The notes beneath the pieces were generated by a model, which saw only the letters and a list, made by a program, of their open reading frames with translations, did not search any database and was not told where the DNA came from. This document shows positions 33,520 through 45,464 of a stretch of 64,000 nucleotides of DNA, piece after piece. Both the position numbers and the translations under genes were made by a program. Origin of the DNA: Verticillium longisporum (taxonomy: Eukaryota > Ascomycota > Sordariomycetes > Glomerellales > Plectosphaerellaceae); NCBI GenBank assembly GCA_019188255.1, contig JAETXT010000009.1, forward strand, positions 248,001 through 312,000, given 5' to 3'. Numbering within the stretch: position 1 is the stretch's first letter; the number at the start of each line of letters is the position of its first letter.

Positions 33520-35377
33520 ACGTACATGCACAGTGAGTGGGCCAGTACAGTGAGTGGACCACCTCACCTCGACCCGACAAACATTCCAACCCAGAACTAA
33601 ACAAAAACATAGGAAATCAATTGAAATCACGCCCCATTACCTTATTCAGAAGATAATATAGTCATCTGACAAGTTCTCGCGTTATGGCCAGTATTTCCAC
33701 AGGTGCCACAGGTCCGTTTCTTCGGTATAGCCCGAGTCGCGCGACCCGGATTCTGCCTCGTTTCCTCCCTCATCTGAACATCTACCTCCTTCTGGGCAAT
33801 CTGGTCTTGTCCATCACCTAGAGTCATACTCCCTCCTTCCCTGAGACGTACTTTTTAGCTCTCCGACGTCGGCTAAGGGTAGCATTCTCGCTTTCAAGTA
33901 TCTTGAGCCTTGCGTCCATTAGGACGAACTGGTGCATTATCTTGTGTGTACCCTTCGTGTATTGGTCGATAGCCTGAAGCATTGATGTTGGTGAGCTTCC
34001 CTGGTGTCGGGAGATTCGATTCTTAATGAATTCGGACTGTGAAGTGGCTTCAATCGGGTTTGTAGGAGTCTTACACACCCATGGCTTAGGGAGTCCAGAA
34101 GACGTTCCTGGCGGCGTTGGTGTCTTTAATTTCACATCCAGCCTTGAAAGGACTGCTTCTGGGTCATGGGGGTAAGTCCAGCCCCTTGAAAACCTCCCTG
34201 GATGTTTTTTTCTGTCATAGAATTCTGGAATGCCGTAAAAAAGCTGGGAAGAAGTCCTCCTTGGAGATATGGTTTGTACCTGCCTTCATCTTCATCTCAA
34301 TTTGCCGACCGTACGCTTTCTTCAGCGGTCCAAAACAGCCGACATCGAGAGGTTGGAGTAGATGGGACGAATGAGGAGGCATACAAAGTGTAATGATCTT
34401 ATTCTCCTTACAGTAAAGCTCGAATTTGGCGGAGTGGTGGCTTTCGTGGCCGTCTAGGATGAGAATGCGAAATGCGCCCGAAGTACGCGACCTTGTATGT
34501 TGGTCGAAGTGCCGAATCCAATCGAGACCAATATCATTCGTAGTCCAGCCGTTTGGAGAGGTTGCGACCTTCCAGTCGCGAGGAAACGCGTCTTCTTCGT
34601 ACCATGACGAGAGGTGAAATTTACCCGCAACAACGATGTATGGCGGGACACAGAATCCGGTCGCGCCAACGCCCTGGATCACTGTAACCCATTCCCGATT
34701 ACCCGGCTGTCTCATCTTAACGTTAGAACGTCTTTCAGAGTTTGTAACAACCATTCCATTAGCGATAACGCCCATTTGGAAACCGGTCTCATCGAAGTTA
34801 TAGGTGTCTTCGTCCGTCACGCCGTACTTCGCGACCATGTTACGTACGAGCGTAAACCACGCGTTTATCGCGTCGGGATCTTCGCATTGGGCCCTCTTAT
34901 AGTCGTACTTTCGAAAGATACGCGTCCGGAGCGCAGGTTGTCGTTTGACGAATCTTGAAGCCCATCGCGGTCCGACGGGTGGCGCGTCGCGCGCCGCCAG
35001 CAGGACATTCGCCATATCTCCAACACTATCCAACCGAGGGGGTATGATCGGGAATCTAGGTCTAGTATGTATTCGACAATCGTTTGCTCTTCTAGCATTG
35101 TTAATTTCTTTAATTTGGATGTGATTTCGCTTCGGGATGGGGTGCCGTTCTGGCGGCGAACGAGAGTCGTTCGGCTGACATTGTAGATGGCTGCAGCACG
35201 TCGGGCGCTTAACCCTGGATCTTTTTCCATTGCTTGACGGGCAAGGAATAGCTGACTGTCTTGAGAAGGTGTTTCCATGACTGGTTGTAGAGAAAAGTAA
35301 GGTGGAATGTTGAAGTTTGGAGAATGACGCGAAAGTGGTCCACTCACTGTACTGGCCCACTCACTGTACATGTACGT
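33520..35377 (-). mobile_element. pogo/Fot-type DNA transposon C (diverged relative)
   Basis: 1858 bp with TA on both sides (33518-33519 and 35378-35379). The TIRs start ACGTACATG and contain two direct copies of ACAGTGAGTGG, so the terminal design matches A and B while the sequence differs. Only 15 bp separate its TA from that of element B. It has the same orientation as B. Confidence 0.85.
33642..35278 (-). pseudogene. Broken transposase of element C
   Basis: The start METPSQ is at 35278 and the N-terminal helix-turn-helix (SARRAAAIYNVSRTTLVRR) is intact. A C-run near 35045 has lost a base and shifts the frame. The catalytic core then reads well in the next frame, with NFDETG, LILDGHESHH and QPLDVGCFGP. 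A second shift follows after FFPAF (near 34240), and the C-terminal coiled coil (34135-33824) and zinc knuckle CGTCGNTGHNARTC (33827-33642) lie in further frames. At least three breaks make it inactive. Confidence 0.8.
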
Positions 35378-36171
35378 TATACTATAGCGCTTTAAGGCCT
35401 TTATTAAAGATTTATATTATTATTTCTATCTATCTATTATTAATATATAATAGAAGTTAAATTAATATTATACGAAGCTTAAGGAGTCCCCTCTCTATAT
35501 AGCTATTATAATCCTCTATTCTAGCTTTAAATATTAATAGCTTTAAATATAATAATTAAGTTTAGAATAGCTTATATAGCTTTATTATATATAGTAGGGC
35601 CTCTATTAATAATAGGAGCATTAATACTACTCTCCTTCTATATCCTCCTCGAATCTTTAAAGAGACTATAGCTAAAGTAGCTTTAAATAGCTATAGGACC
35701 TTTAGCCTATAAGCCCCTAATGAGCTTCGACGACTAGGTATAGAATAGGTATTAGAGAGTTCTAGTACCTAATTCTAAGCTTAATAAATATCTTAGCTTT
35801 AATCTCTTATAGGACTCTACTATTAAGGACCCTATTATTTAATAGTTAGGCCGCTAAGAGGTATATCCTATTATTAATAAATTCGCTCTTAATATCTTAG
35901 CGATATTTACGATATTAATAGACTATAAGAGGGCATTTAGCCTCTCGAAGCTAACTCTAACGTTATAGAGGTTAGGAATAGCTTTAAATATACTAGAAGA
36001 GCTTTAGTACTTTAATAACTAGCTTCGTTAAAGAGCAATTCAGCTAAGAGGGTTATATTAGGGCTCGATAATAGTAAATCGTCTTAATACTATAGAATCT
36101 AGGTCTTAGGTAGGCTAATGACTATTATAATAGCTTTATTACTAACTAAATAAATTAGATATTTATAAATA

Positions 36172-36222
36172 GGACTAAATAACTAAATCCGTTGAATTCA
36201 GCGGACTAAATAACTAAATCCG
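36172..36222 (+). repeat. Direct repeat at the PKS breakpoint
   Basis: Two copies of the 20-mer GGACTAAATAACTAAATCCG (36172-36191 and 36203-36222) are separated by 11 bp containing GAATTC. They sit at the edge of the AT-rich island, about 25-40 bp from where the PKS condensation domain stops. Confidence 0.6.
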
Positions 36223-36226
36223 ATAC

Positions 36227-39200
36227 CTATATTTGACTTATTTGGTCGGGGTGCAGCACTGGTTCTCGGTGGGCGTAGGCGCCGAGGCACGCCTCGCGGA
36301 AGCTGTCGAGGTGGTCGAGGAAGCGCATGTCGGGCGCCATGCGGGAGCGGATGGGCAGCATGTTGACGGCGAAGCCGACGAGGCGGTCGAAAGCCGAATG
36401 GCCGCGATCGCCGTCTGATATACCAATGACGACGTCCTCGTCGCCGGTCAGCCGGTGGAAGAGGGCGGCGACGGCGGCCGTCATGAACATGAAGGGGGTC
36501 ATGGCGTTGGCGGCGCAGAACGTCTTGATGGAGGCGCCGACTTCTTTCGAAAGACGGAGGGTTGCTGTGCCCGTCTCGAGCTGCTTCACTGGCGGCCTCT
36601 GGTCTGCGTGCGCCAGTGGTAGTAGAGATACAGCGTCTGGGGCTCCTTCGAGCTGCGTCTGCCAGTATCCGACCAGCGGTTCACGGAACGTGTCCTGCTC
36701 GATACACTGGCGCTGCCATGATGCGTAGTCGGCAAACTGGAACGCGGGAGGCTCGAGATTCTTCTGTGGCGCCTCGCCTCGCAGCAGTGATTTATAGATT
36801 GTGGTGATCTCGTCCAACACGACGGCTGTTGATGTCCTGTCCCATGCCAGGTGGAGAGACGCGAGGAAGAGTCGGGACCGGCGTGTTGCTGAGGACGAGG
36901 GTGACACGAGGAGGAGCCAACAGCGGACTAGTTCACCCCGAGATATATCAAAGTTGTATGACTGGGCAGCCGTCTCAAGCTCCCTGACCTTGGCATCAAA
37001 TGCCACGTCATCAGCAGCCGAATCAACCTCCACTGTGGTGAGCTGGAAGCCAATAGCAGACGCGTCGACGGCGACCTGCTGCTGACCTTCTGGCGTGTCG
37101 ATGAAGCGAGTCCTCAGAGCCTCATGTCGATGGAGCAGCACCTCCCAGGTCTTGTGGAGAAGATCAGACCTGACAGTGCCGTCGGTGTGGCAGACAAGGA
37201 GGAGGTTGTACGCCGTCCTGTCCGAGAGGAAGTTGTGCAGGAACCAGAGGCGCTGCTGTGAGTATGACAGCGACCGCGACGCCCCAGGATCGAGCCGTTG
37301 AGGTTCGGGAAGCTTGACCAGCGAAGAGGGAGATGACGAAGACTCCTGCGCGGAAGCATCAAGAACTTGAGCCCTGAGTTTCAAGAATACTCTCGCTACC
37401 AGCTCCAGGATAGACCTGCAACCGAGTATGTCAAAGACGGGTACGTCGACGGCCAGCTTTTTGAAGAAAAAGTACCGGCACGCAACGGCGTTGAGGGAGT
37501 CCAAGCCGTAGGCGGCGATGGGGGATCGAGGATCAAACGCGTCAACGGCGTAGCCGAGAAGATGGGCAAGACTTTGAAGGAAGCTCTTCATGATAAGTCC
37601 CTTTGTCACCTCACCATCCTCATCATCGTGGTCCAACGACTTGATCACTCTCTCACGGAGCGGCTCGTTGTCTCGCGCGCCGGTGGAGTTGCCCGAGGAT
37701 CGCTGGTGGTCCATCAAAAAGCTGAATTCGGGTTGCTCATCCCAGAACATTTGTGTTTGCGTCGGTCTGGCTCGGATGTTGCCATCGACCTTGTTGAACA
37801 TTTGCAGGCCCGCGCCGATGAAGGATGCGCCAGACGCCCGGCGCGATTCGTACACGGCGGCCTTCATGAGCAAGGTCAGCTCGTCAGGCCCGGCCGGAGC
37901 AAGGCCCGCCTGGTCAAAATACTCCAGGAGGCCCTCGTTCCCGGCAAGCACGCCGACGCCGTGCATCGGGGGCAGGGCCAGGGAGACGCCGGTGAGCCCC
38001 AGGGACCGCCGGTGGGCGGCCAGACGGTTTTGGAACGCGTTGCCCACGGCATAGTTGGCCTGCATGCGGTTGCCGGTCATGGACACGACCGAGGAGAAGA
38101 GGATAAACATGTCGAGATCATTATGGAGCGTGGCGCCGTGCAGGTTCCACGAGGTGTGCACCTTGGCCTGGATCGAACGATGCTACTCCTCCGCAGTCAT
38201 GGTCGTAAAGGGCCGATCGGCAAGCACCATGGCCATGTTGATGACACCCCCGATCGGCGTCTCAGTGCGAACCAGAGCGAGCGCGGCCTCGACCTCGTCT
38301 ATTTGACTGCCGTCGGCCTGAAGCACGCTCAGTCTGCCACCGAGGCCGGCGATGCGATCTGTGAGTTCGAGCGCACCTTCGGTTGAGAGCGGCGATTTGC
38401 GACCCAGGGCCACCACGTGCTTGGCGCCATTTTTGACCATCCAGGGTAAAAGATGTTGGCCGAGGCCGCCTAAGCCACCGAGGACAATGTACGCGCCGTC
38501 GCCTCGGAAGAGCTGCTCCTCTTGCTGCTTTTCGTCAGTGGTGGCAGTCGTTCTCGCTGTAATCCAGGCAGCGTTGAGGGATCCGAGCCCACCGGCATGT
38601 CGAAGGATGGTGGTAGAGAGGGGATTCTTCGCTGCATGCTCGAATGCTTCAGCGAAGTCTTGAATGCCGAAGACGTTGACCTCGGGCAGAGACTTGGCGT
38701 CCAGGGGGACACTGGCGGCCAGGACTGTGGCTAGCGCGTATCTGTCCAATACAGATGCAAGACGCACATGACGGCCATTGACAAGGAAGCCGCTGCTGCC
38801 GTCGTACGATATGTCAAGGTCGTGAGCCGACTCCTGTTGTCGATTCCCGTGATCCGAGTCGTCATCTAGAATCACTGCAGAGTTCCTGGCAGCGACAGCG
38901 GTCACGGCGATCCTGATGGCGGCTGACAGTTTGTTCGCCCTTATCCTGTCGTTTTGGCGAACCCTTCCCTCGAAGGCGACGAGGCACGCAGAAGTAGCTT
39001 GTGACGCCAGTCTGCCAAGGGCGCGCACGAGGCTAAGGTCACCCTCGCCATCCTGAGCGTCATCAACAGTGACATGGTCTTCGAGATGGATCATCTGGCT
39101 GGCGTGGACGTATACCGTAGAGGCGTGGGCACCGGAGCACCAGCCGAAGACACGGTTGCCGTATGGTCTATCCGAATCACTCGCTTCCAGCGTTCTGCCG

Positions 39201-42200
39201 ATGAAGAAAGCTGCCAGTCCCTCGCGAGCGAGCGGGCCATTGTTGCCATGGACCTTGGCAACGTCCTCGCCGCTAACGAGGGAAACCTTTACCAACACGC
39301 CGACAAGGGGTTCAGAGCCACAGACGCGTGCTATATTGGGTAGCGACGGAACCGTGGTAATCATCTCGACACGGCCGTTACCGACGCCATTGATTTTGTA
39401 CTCGAAGCCATGAGGCGTGCTGTTTCGAGTTGCAGGGACTAGGTCGGCCGATGCCGAGAGCTCGTCATCCGGGTGGTAGCGGAGGCAATGGACGGCGCCG
39501 TCTTGTATGTATAGCTCAACCTCGGCGTCTCCATTTCTGGTGCGCTCGTAGATCTGATCGCACAGACTTTCCAGCTCACGATCCCCCACGTTCTCGCTTA
39601 CGGCGATGCTCACGCCTCGGAAGCGGGGGTTCTCCGTGGCGAGAGTCCGGATGAACGCGCCATCTACGCCGTTGAAAGGCTGCGCCATGGACGCCGAAGA
39701 CACCCAGAGCAGTGTTTGCACGTGCCCCACGAGGCTCTGCGTCCACGTGAGAGACTCATCCGGGCGTGTGGCGTCTCGCAGTAGAACCGAGGTATCACCT
39801 GTGTCGAGGATGATGGCGTCAAACGGTTCGGAGAAGAGGGACTCGTCTCGCAGCGCGGAAACATCCTGAGCCTCGAAATCTGAACCTGCGAGCCTGAAGG
39901 TGCGAGGTAGTGACTCGGCTGGCGCGAAGACCCGGAACCCGATCCCAGAGCTGGAAGATTCGCTTCTTTCAGCAGCATCGGTCTCAGAACCAGTCAGGCC
40001 CTTCTGACTCCGGCGTCGTCCGACGTTCCACTCCCACCCGTCTTTGCTCTGGGCGGAATAAACGGGCTCAAGATTGGGTGGCCATGTAAACTGTGCCGCA
40101 TCGATTTGACTATCAGGCTGGTTGTATGCTTGACTCTTGGTTTTGTTGAGTAGGCATATGAAGCCAGATGGGTGCACACGACTCAAGGCGGATTCGTATC
40201 GGTCTGAGAGGGTAAAGATGGCATGAAATTGGGCGTCAGGATCCGAATCGAGTGACGGCATGATGCTGACACGGTTATCAACAGGCCATTTGCTGGTGAC
40301 ACTGCTTCCGCTTTCTGAGGCGGCTGTGCTCTCCTTGACAATGGTGAGAGATCTGAACCGTGGCCTGTTTGTTGACCAGCTCAGTTTCTGAAGGCCCGAC
40401 ACGACGTGGTCCGCAGCGGCGTCAAGTCCGTCGTCTTTGCCAACGTCGATTGCGAGATCAGACATGGGCCACTTGTGCGTGAGAAGCTCGAAGAATCTGG
40501 CCAGGCTCAATAAAGCGTGGCCATCTTGACCAGTGCCATAGTCAGAGTCAGAGTCAGAGTTGCCTGCGTACGTTATGTCGGGGAGAATTGTGCGCTGAAA
40601 GAACAATGACTCGAGAGCAGGATCTGCCTGTAAAGGGGCCACTGCCACATACTCTGCGTCACGGCGGTCTATCAACGTCTCGCCATCCTTGGCCAGAATC
40701 TTGGCGCTAGCGAGTGCTATTCCGTTGACAGGAGCACTGCTCGTGACGATGGACGGAAATTCATGTCCGGCCGATTCTGACGGTTCGAGGCGTCTCGTGC
40801 TGACCTCGATGTCTCGGATCGATCTCAGACGGTATTGGCTCGGTGGCAGCGGGGCACCGAGGAGCATGAGCGTTGGAAGCCGGAGCACCGAGTCCAGAGC
40901 CAACGGGCTGCAGGCACCGAGGGGGTTGTCCGATAGCAGCGCCGCAGCGTTTGTCGAGTTGAATTGAAGATCTGACGTCCTTGCCAGTGTCGGCACTGGA
41001 AATGACTGGGCGCGCTTAAGGCCTCTCTCGTCATGTCGGACTTTGTTTTCGGGTTTGAAAGCATGCGGTGAGGATAGTGACGATGCTGCTTCGCTAGACA
41101 AGCTGATGATGGAGCCTATTCGACCAGAAGGTTAGTGATTGCCCCAGACTCGCCAGACCGCGATTTCATATCTAAATCCCATACCTGAAGACAGCTTCGT
41201 CCAAGCCGCGTCGGGAACTGACACTCCAGCCTCGATGCTAAAGGTGTAGTGGGATCCCGCCGCGGCCGCCCGGTGCAGATTGAAATGAAACTCAACCACA
41301 GTGTCATCAGACGTGAATGTGGAGAGCAACAGATCTTGGTGCAGATTGAGCTTTTCAATTCGGATGACGTCTGTGGATGAGGATGATGCCTGTCGAGCAG
41401 CCTCGACGGCCATCAACACATGCATAGACCAGGGCAAAACCGTTGCGTGAGGTTGGTTCTGCCAGTAGGTCAGTTACATGAGCTAATCAATGCCATTTCC
41501 TTACGGGAGTAGGGGTTCCTTACAATCCATTCTGCCAACCATGGCGCCTCCTTAGGGCTGATGAGGTTACGCCAGGACATGGAGAGAGGGTTGTCCGACG
41601 ACTTCCGCGCGCCGAGGAGATCGTGGCGCGGGTGTTCTCGGAGTCTGTAGTTCTTGGAGACACGCGACTCGGCCCAGAAAGGCGTCGAGTGATCCCAGAC
41701 ATAGCCTGGCAGGTCAGTGAGCACGCGCCCCTGATGATGTACTGCAACGGGAGGAGTAGCGCCCTTGATCTTGACGGTGGTCTGGTCCTGAACAACTATT
41801 TCAAAGGCATTAATGTGAACGAGGTCCAGGTCCAAGCCAGCCAAGGTCATAGAGCCAGCAGAGGACAACAGTGCCTGAAAGTCGGGCTCGCCGCGCGAGA
41901 GGGAAGAGAAGTAGGGGAGCTCCCCCATGCTGAGAGACGCAAGTGTGTCTTGGACCGGCCCCTTTAGTGCTGGATGGGGGCCCAGCTCGACGAGAGCATC
42001 GATTGCCGCATGACGGCTCAGCTCTGTGAGAGCAGCGGTAAAAGACTCAGTCGATACCATGTTCTCCTTCCAGTAGGCAGGCGAGCAGTCTCTTGATGTC
42101 ACTTCGCGGCCGCGGACGGACGAGAACATGCGGCAGCCAGAAGTTGCCCCGACGTGATCAGCATCTGCATGAGCACCACCAACGCCCGCTGCCACCATAG

Positions 42201-44631
42201 CGGCTTCATACTTGGGCGCCTTTGGCAGCATGTGGTGGGAATGATATGCCATATCCACCCTCAACTGTCGGCAGAAAGTCCCATTGACCTTGCAGCTCTC
42301 GACAACTTCAAGGATGGCGTCTTCGTCGCCGGATAACGTGCAACTGCTGGGTGAGTTGACGGCAGCCAGAACTAGACGACAGGGGTATGCCTTGAGGACG
42401 TCCTTGGCGGCATCTTCTCCGAGGCCTACGGCGCACATGGTTCCCTTGAGCTTGGGGCCGCTCTCTGTCTCTAGTTCCTTTTCTGAAGCTCCGCTGCCGA
42501 GGTATAGGCCGCGGTAGTATGCGGCAATGACGCAGTCACGCAAGGACATGATGCCGGCGCAGTATGCCGCGCCTATCTCACCCGAAGAGTGTCCCACGAC
42601 GGCAACTGGCGAAACGCCCCAAGACCGCCACACTTCAACGAGACCGATCTGGAGGATGGCGCAGAGTGGCTGCGACAGGGCTGATTCGTACACGCGTGAC
42701 GTCTGCTTGGGCTTGCTGAGCTCCTCCATGGCGCTCCAGCTTGGCCCGTCATCGAGACTCTGTAGGACCTCGTCACTCTGCTGTACAATAGCTCGGAAGA
42801 GGGGAGATGCATCGATGAAATGCTTTCCCATAGATGGCCTGCGTGCATAAGTCAGTCTCAATTACGTTCTGAGGTAGATGCAGACTTGACAAGTTGAAAT
42901 GGCAATATCAAATTACATACCATTGCGCGCCTTGGCCAGTGAAGATAAATGCCACCCTTTTCAGGTTGCCAGAGCCTTTGTCCTGCGGAGTGACATCGTT
43001 CTCGGCGAGCTTTTGTGCGAGTTCGTATGTGGACGAAGCGGTTAGCATGATGGATCTCTTGTGCGTCGAGCGCCGAGCCAGAAGTGTGTGAGCGAGGTCT
43101 ATGGGCGTTGGGTCGTGCCGAGAAATGTAGCCGATGAGGCGTCTGGAGGCTTCAGTGAGGCTTGCATCGTTAGTTGTCGAGGTCTTGAATGGAAAAGGGC
43201 GGTCATAAGATGGTGATGAAACGGCCTCCGCGGCTCAAGCCCTGTGGTCATAGTGTTCGAGCACTGCATGACCGTTGGAGCCGCCAAAGCCGAAGCTGTC
43301 GATAGCAGCCCGTCGCACGCCATCTCGGGTCTTTGGCCAGGGCGTCAGGCTTGTGGGCACCTCGAGGCGGGTGAAGTCAATCTTGGGATTAGGTGAAGTA
43401 AAGTGCATCTGGGGCGGGATGAAGCCCCTTTCGAGCGCCTCAACCGTTTTGACGAGGCCAGCAAGGGCTGCTGCAGCCTCGAGGTGGCCTACGTTACTCT
43501 TGACTGAGCCGACAACGAGCTTTTGCGGGCGCTGGCTTTCATCAGAAGAAGCAGCCCCCCATAGACCTCGTCTATGGCGGACACCTCCAACGGATCACCA
43601 GCGGCTGCGCCGGTACCGTGTGCCTCGAAGTACTGCACGTCCGCCGGGTCAAGGCGGCTCTCGGCGTACAGCGCTTGCATGTTGGCCCTCTGGGCCTCGG
43701 AGCTGGGGAGGGTCAATCCCTGGGTCCTGCCGTCCTGGTTGACGCGGGTGCCTCTGACAACGGCGCGAATCGGGTCGCCATCCCGAATAGCCTTGTCCAA
43801 AGGCTTCAGGAGAAGGGCTAAGACGCCCTCAGCACGCACGTAGCCGTCTCCAGCGGCGTCAAAGGTGCGACACCACCCCGTGGGACTGAGGAAGTCCATC
43901 TCAGACATGGCGACGAATATGTCTGGGTTCAGGACGAGATTGGACCCGTTGACGACAGCCATTTCCGCCTCGCCTGCGTGCAGCGCAGCTACGGCGTGGT
44001 GTAGAGCGTACATGGTCGACGAGCACGCAGTATCAAGGACCAGGCTCGGACCGTGAAGATCGAAGAAGTAGCTGACACGGTTCGCAGCAATGGCACTGCA
44101 CGCACCGGTCGACATGTACTTCGGCGTCGCATCAACGTCGCGAAACAAGCTGATGGCGTAGTCGTTCCATGTCATACCTAGAAGTGGAGAAGACTTTGTT
44201 CAGCAGTGTCCTTCGTTGTTTGCTTTGTGACCGCCCGAGTCAACCCACCTGTGTATACTGCCGTGTTGCTCCCAGTGAACTTGTCTAAGGGCAAGCCCGC
44301 GTTTTCCACGGGTTCGTAGGTCAGCTCAAGCAGCATCCGCTGCTGGGGGTCCATGGCTTCTGCCTCAAGGGGCGGAATGGAGAAGAACAGGTTATCAAAT
44401 CGGCTGACATCTCCCCGCATGAAGTATCCCCGGTCGACATTGGTGACGCCCTTTTTCTTGGATCCGTCTGGTCGATAAAAGCCTGCCGAATTGAACCGCT
44501 CGGTGTGCGACTGCACGCACATCTTTGGACGAAGCCAACACATCCCAAAGTTGGGACGGGCTGTCGGCGCCGGCGACGCGGCATGACATGCCAATGATGG
44601 CGATAGGAGACTTTTCTTGGCCGCCAGACAT
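36227..44631 (-). pseudogene. Highly reducing PKS (KS-AT-DH-cMT-ER-like-KR-ACP) ending in a truncated C domain
   Basis: The ATG is at 44631. Introns with good phase: 44248-44178, 42920-42839, 41523-41459 and 41184-41116. KS: LDTACSSTMY, EAHGTG and SNVGHLEAAA. AT: GHSSGE. DH: the usual HxxxGxxxxP is not kept (HATVLPW). The cMT SAM motif is degraded and the ER-like region is weak. KR: VLGGLGGLG with the N-Y-x-x-G-N catalytic region. ACP: YGLDSLNA. C domain: SYSQQRLWFL and SLHLAWDR in place of HHxxxDG; it stops near 36250 at the AT-rich island. Lesions: a 4-bp tandem duplication at 44513-44520 (frameshift in KS), a six-base G/C run at 43555-43560 (frameshift), TGA at 43237-43235, and TAG at 38185-38183 where a Trp is expected. 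The domain order resembles LovB and PKS-NRPS hybrids. The gene is non-functional as read. Confidence 0.85.
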
Positions 44632-45464
44632 GATAGCGATATAACAGGGTGGCGTTTAGGAGTAGGGTAAAAAGGTGAACGGCCGTGAGAAATGTCGCTG
44701 GCTGTCGACGCCGAGACAATCGAGAAGAGAAAAAGGCTTGAAAACTATTGCCTTTGTGTATAGATGAGAATATCACCCAAGCAAGGATGGCCTCATGAAC
44801 CTTTATTCGCATCGACTATCGTATATTACATCTCACATCTGATGGCGTTGTTTCTGTTCTTTTCAGCAAACACCCTAGATGGACGGTACGCAAGCGGGCA
44901 GAAATCCCGCTCGTCGGTGTTAAGTTCCCGTACTGAACCGATCGCCCTGTTTACCCAATGTCAACCAGATGACAGCATGTTTCTTCGGCAGGGTCTACCG
45001 GCCTCCTCGGCAGACGAAATAGAGCGGATGGAGTTAGCTGATAGTTGCGGAGCTCTTCGGCATCAAGGTTCCGCCTCTATATTATTTACTTGGCTGGTAG
45101 ACACCGACGACGGCGCTGGGCGGCCCGCTGATCGGCCTGTAGCGAGCTGCGCAAGCTGACGAGCGGCGCACGCACGCGGCGACACTGGCGTCTCGGGGCG
45201 CTTGCGGCCCAGTTCTGCAGGGTCTAATTCATTTCTGCATGATTGGCTTTTTGGTCAGCCAACATGGTTCTCGAACACATGTATTTCCTCATTGCCGGGC
45301 GATCGAAGCATCGCTTGGCGATTGGCGTCTAGCTGGGTCTCATTTACGTGGATGCTTAAAGTAGACGGAGAATACAAAGCGACCTGTTGGTAAAGCCTTC
45401 GCTCCGCGCCTTTCCACACTTTCTTACCTTTGATTTGCTCCTCCTTCTGTCTCTAGAATTTCCC
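44632..45464. other. Divergent intergenic region upstream of PKS
   Basis: This 833-bp stretch separates the PKS start (-) from the small secreted-protein gene (+), so it probably holds both promoters. The frame at 44764-45159 has no domain, and I could not identify a specific regulatory site. Confidence 0.4.

Larger units (their letters stand above)
31258..36245. repeat. AT-rich RIP-like island hosting transposons B and C
   Basis: Outside the two elements (31644-33502 and 33520-35377) the sequence is TA-rich, CpG-poor and without long frames. It starts abruptly about 200 bp after the thioesterase and ends exactly where the PKS condensation domain is cut. It is most likely RIP-mutated retrotransposon DNA. 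Confidence 0.6.

Noticed and set aside
37367..38386. Plus-strand frame of 339 codons
   Set aside because: Antisense to the KR/ACP part of the PKS, with no domain of its own.
44513..44520. A micro-intron GTGCGTGCAG to explain the KS frame change
   Set aside because: Ten nucleotides cannot be spliced; a frameshift is the simpler reading.
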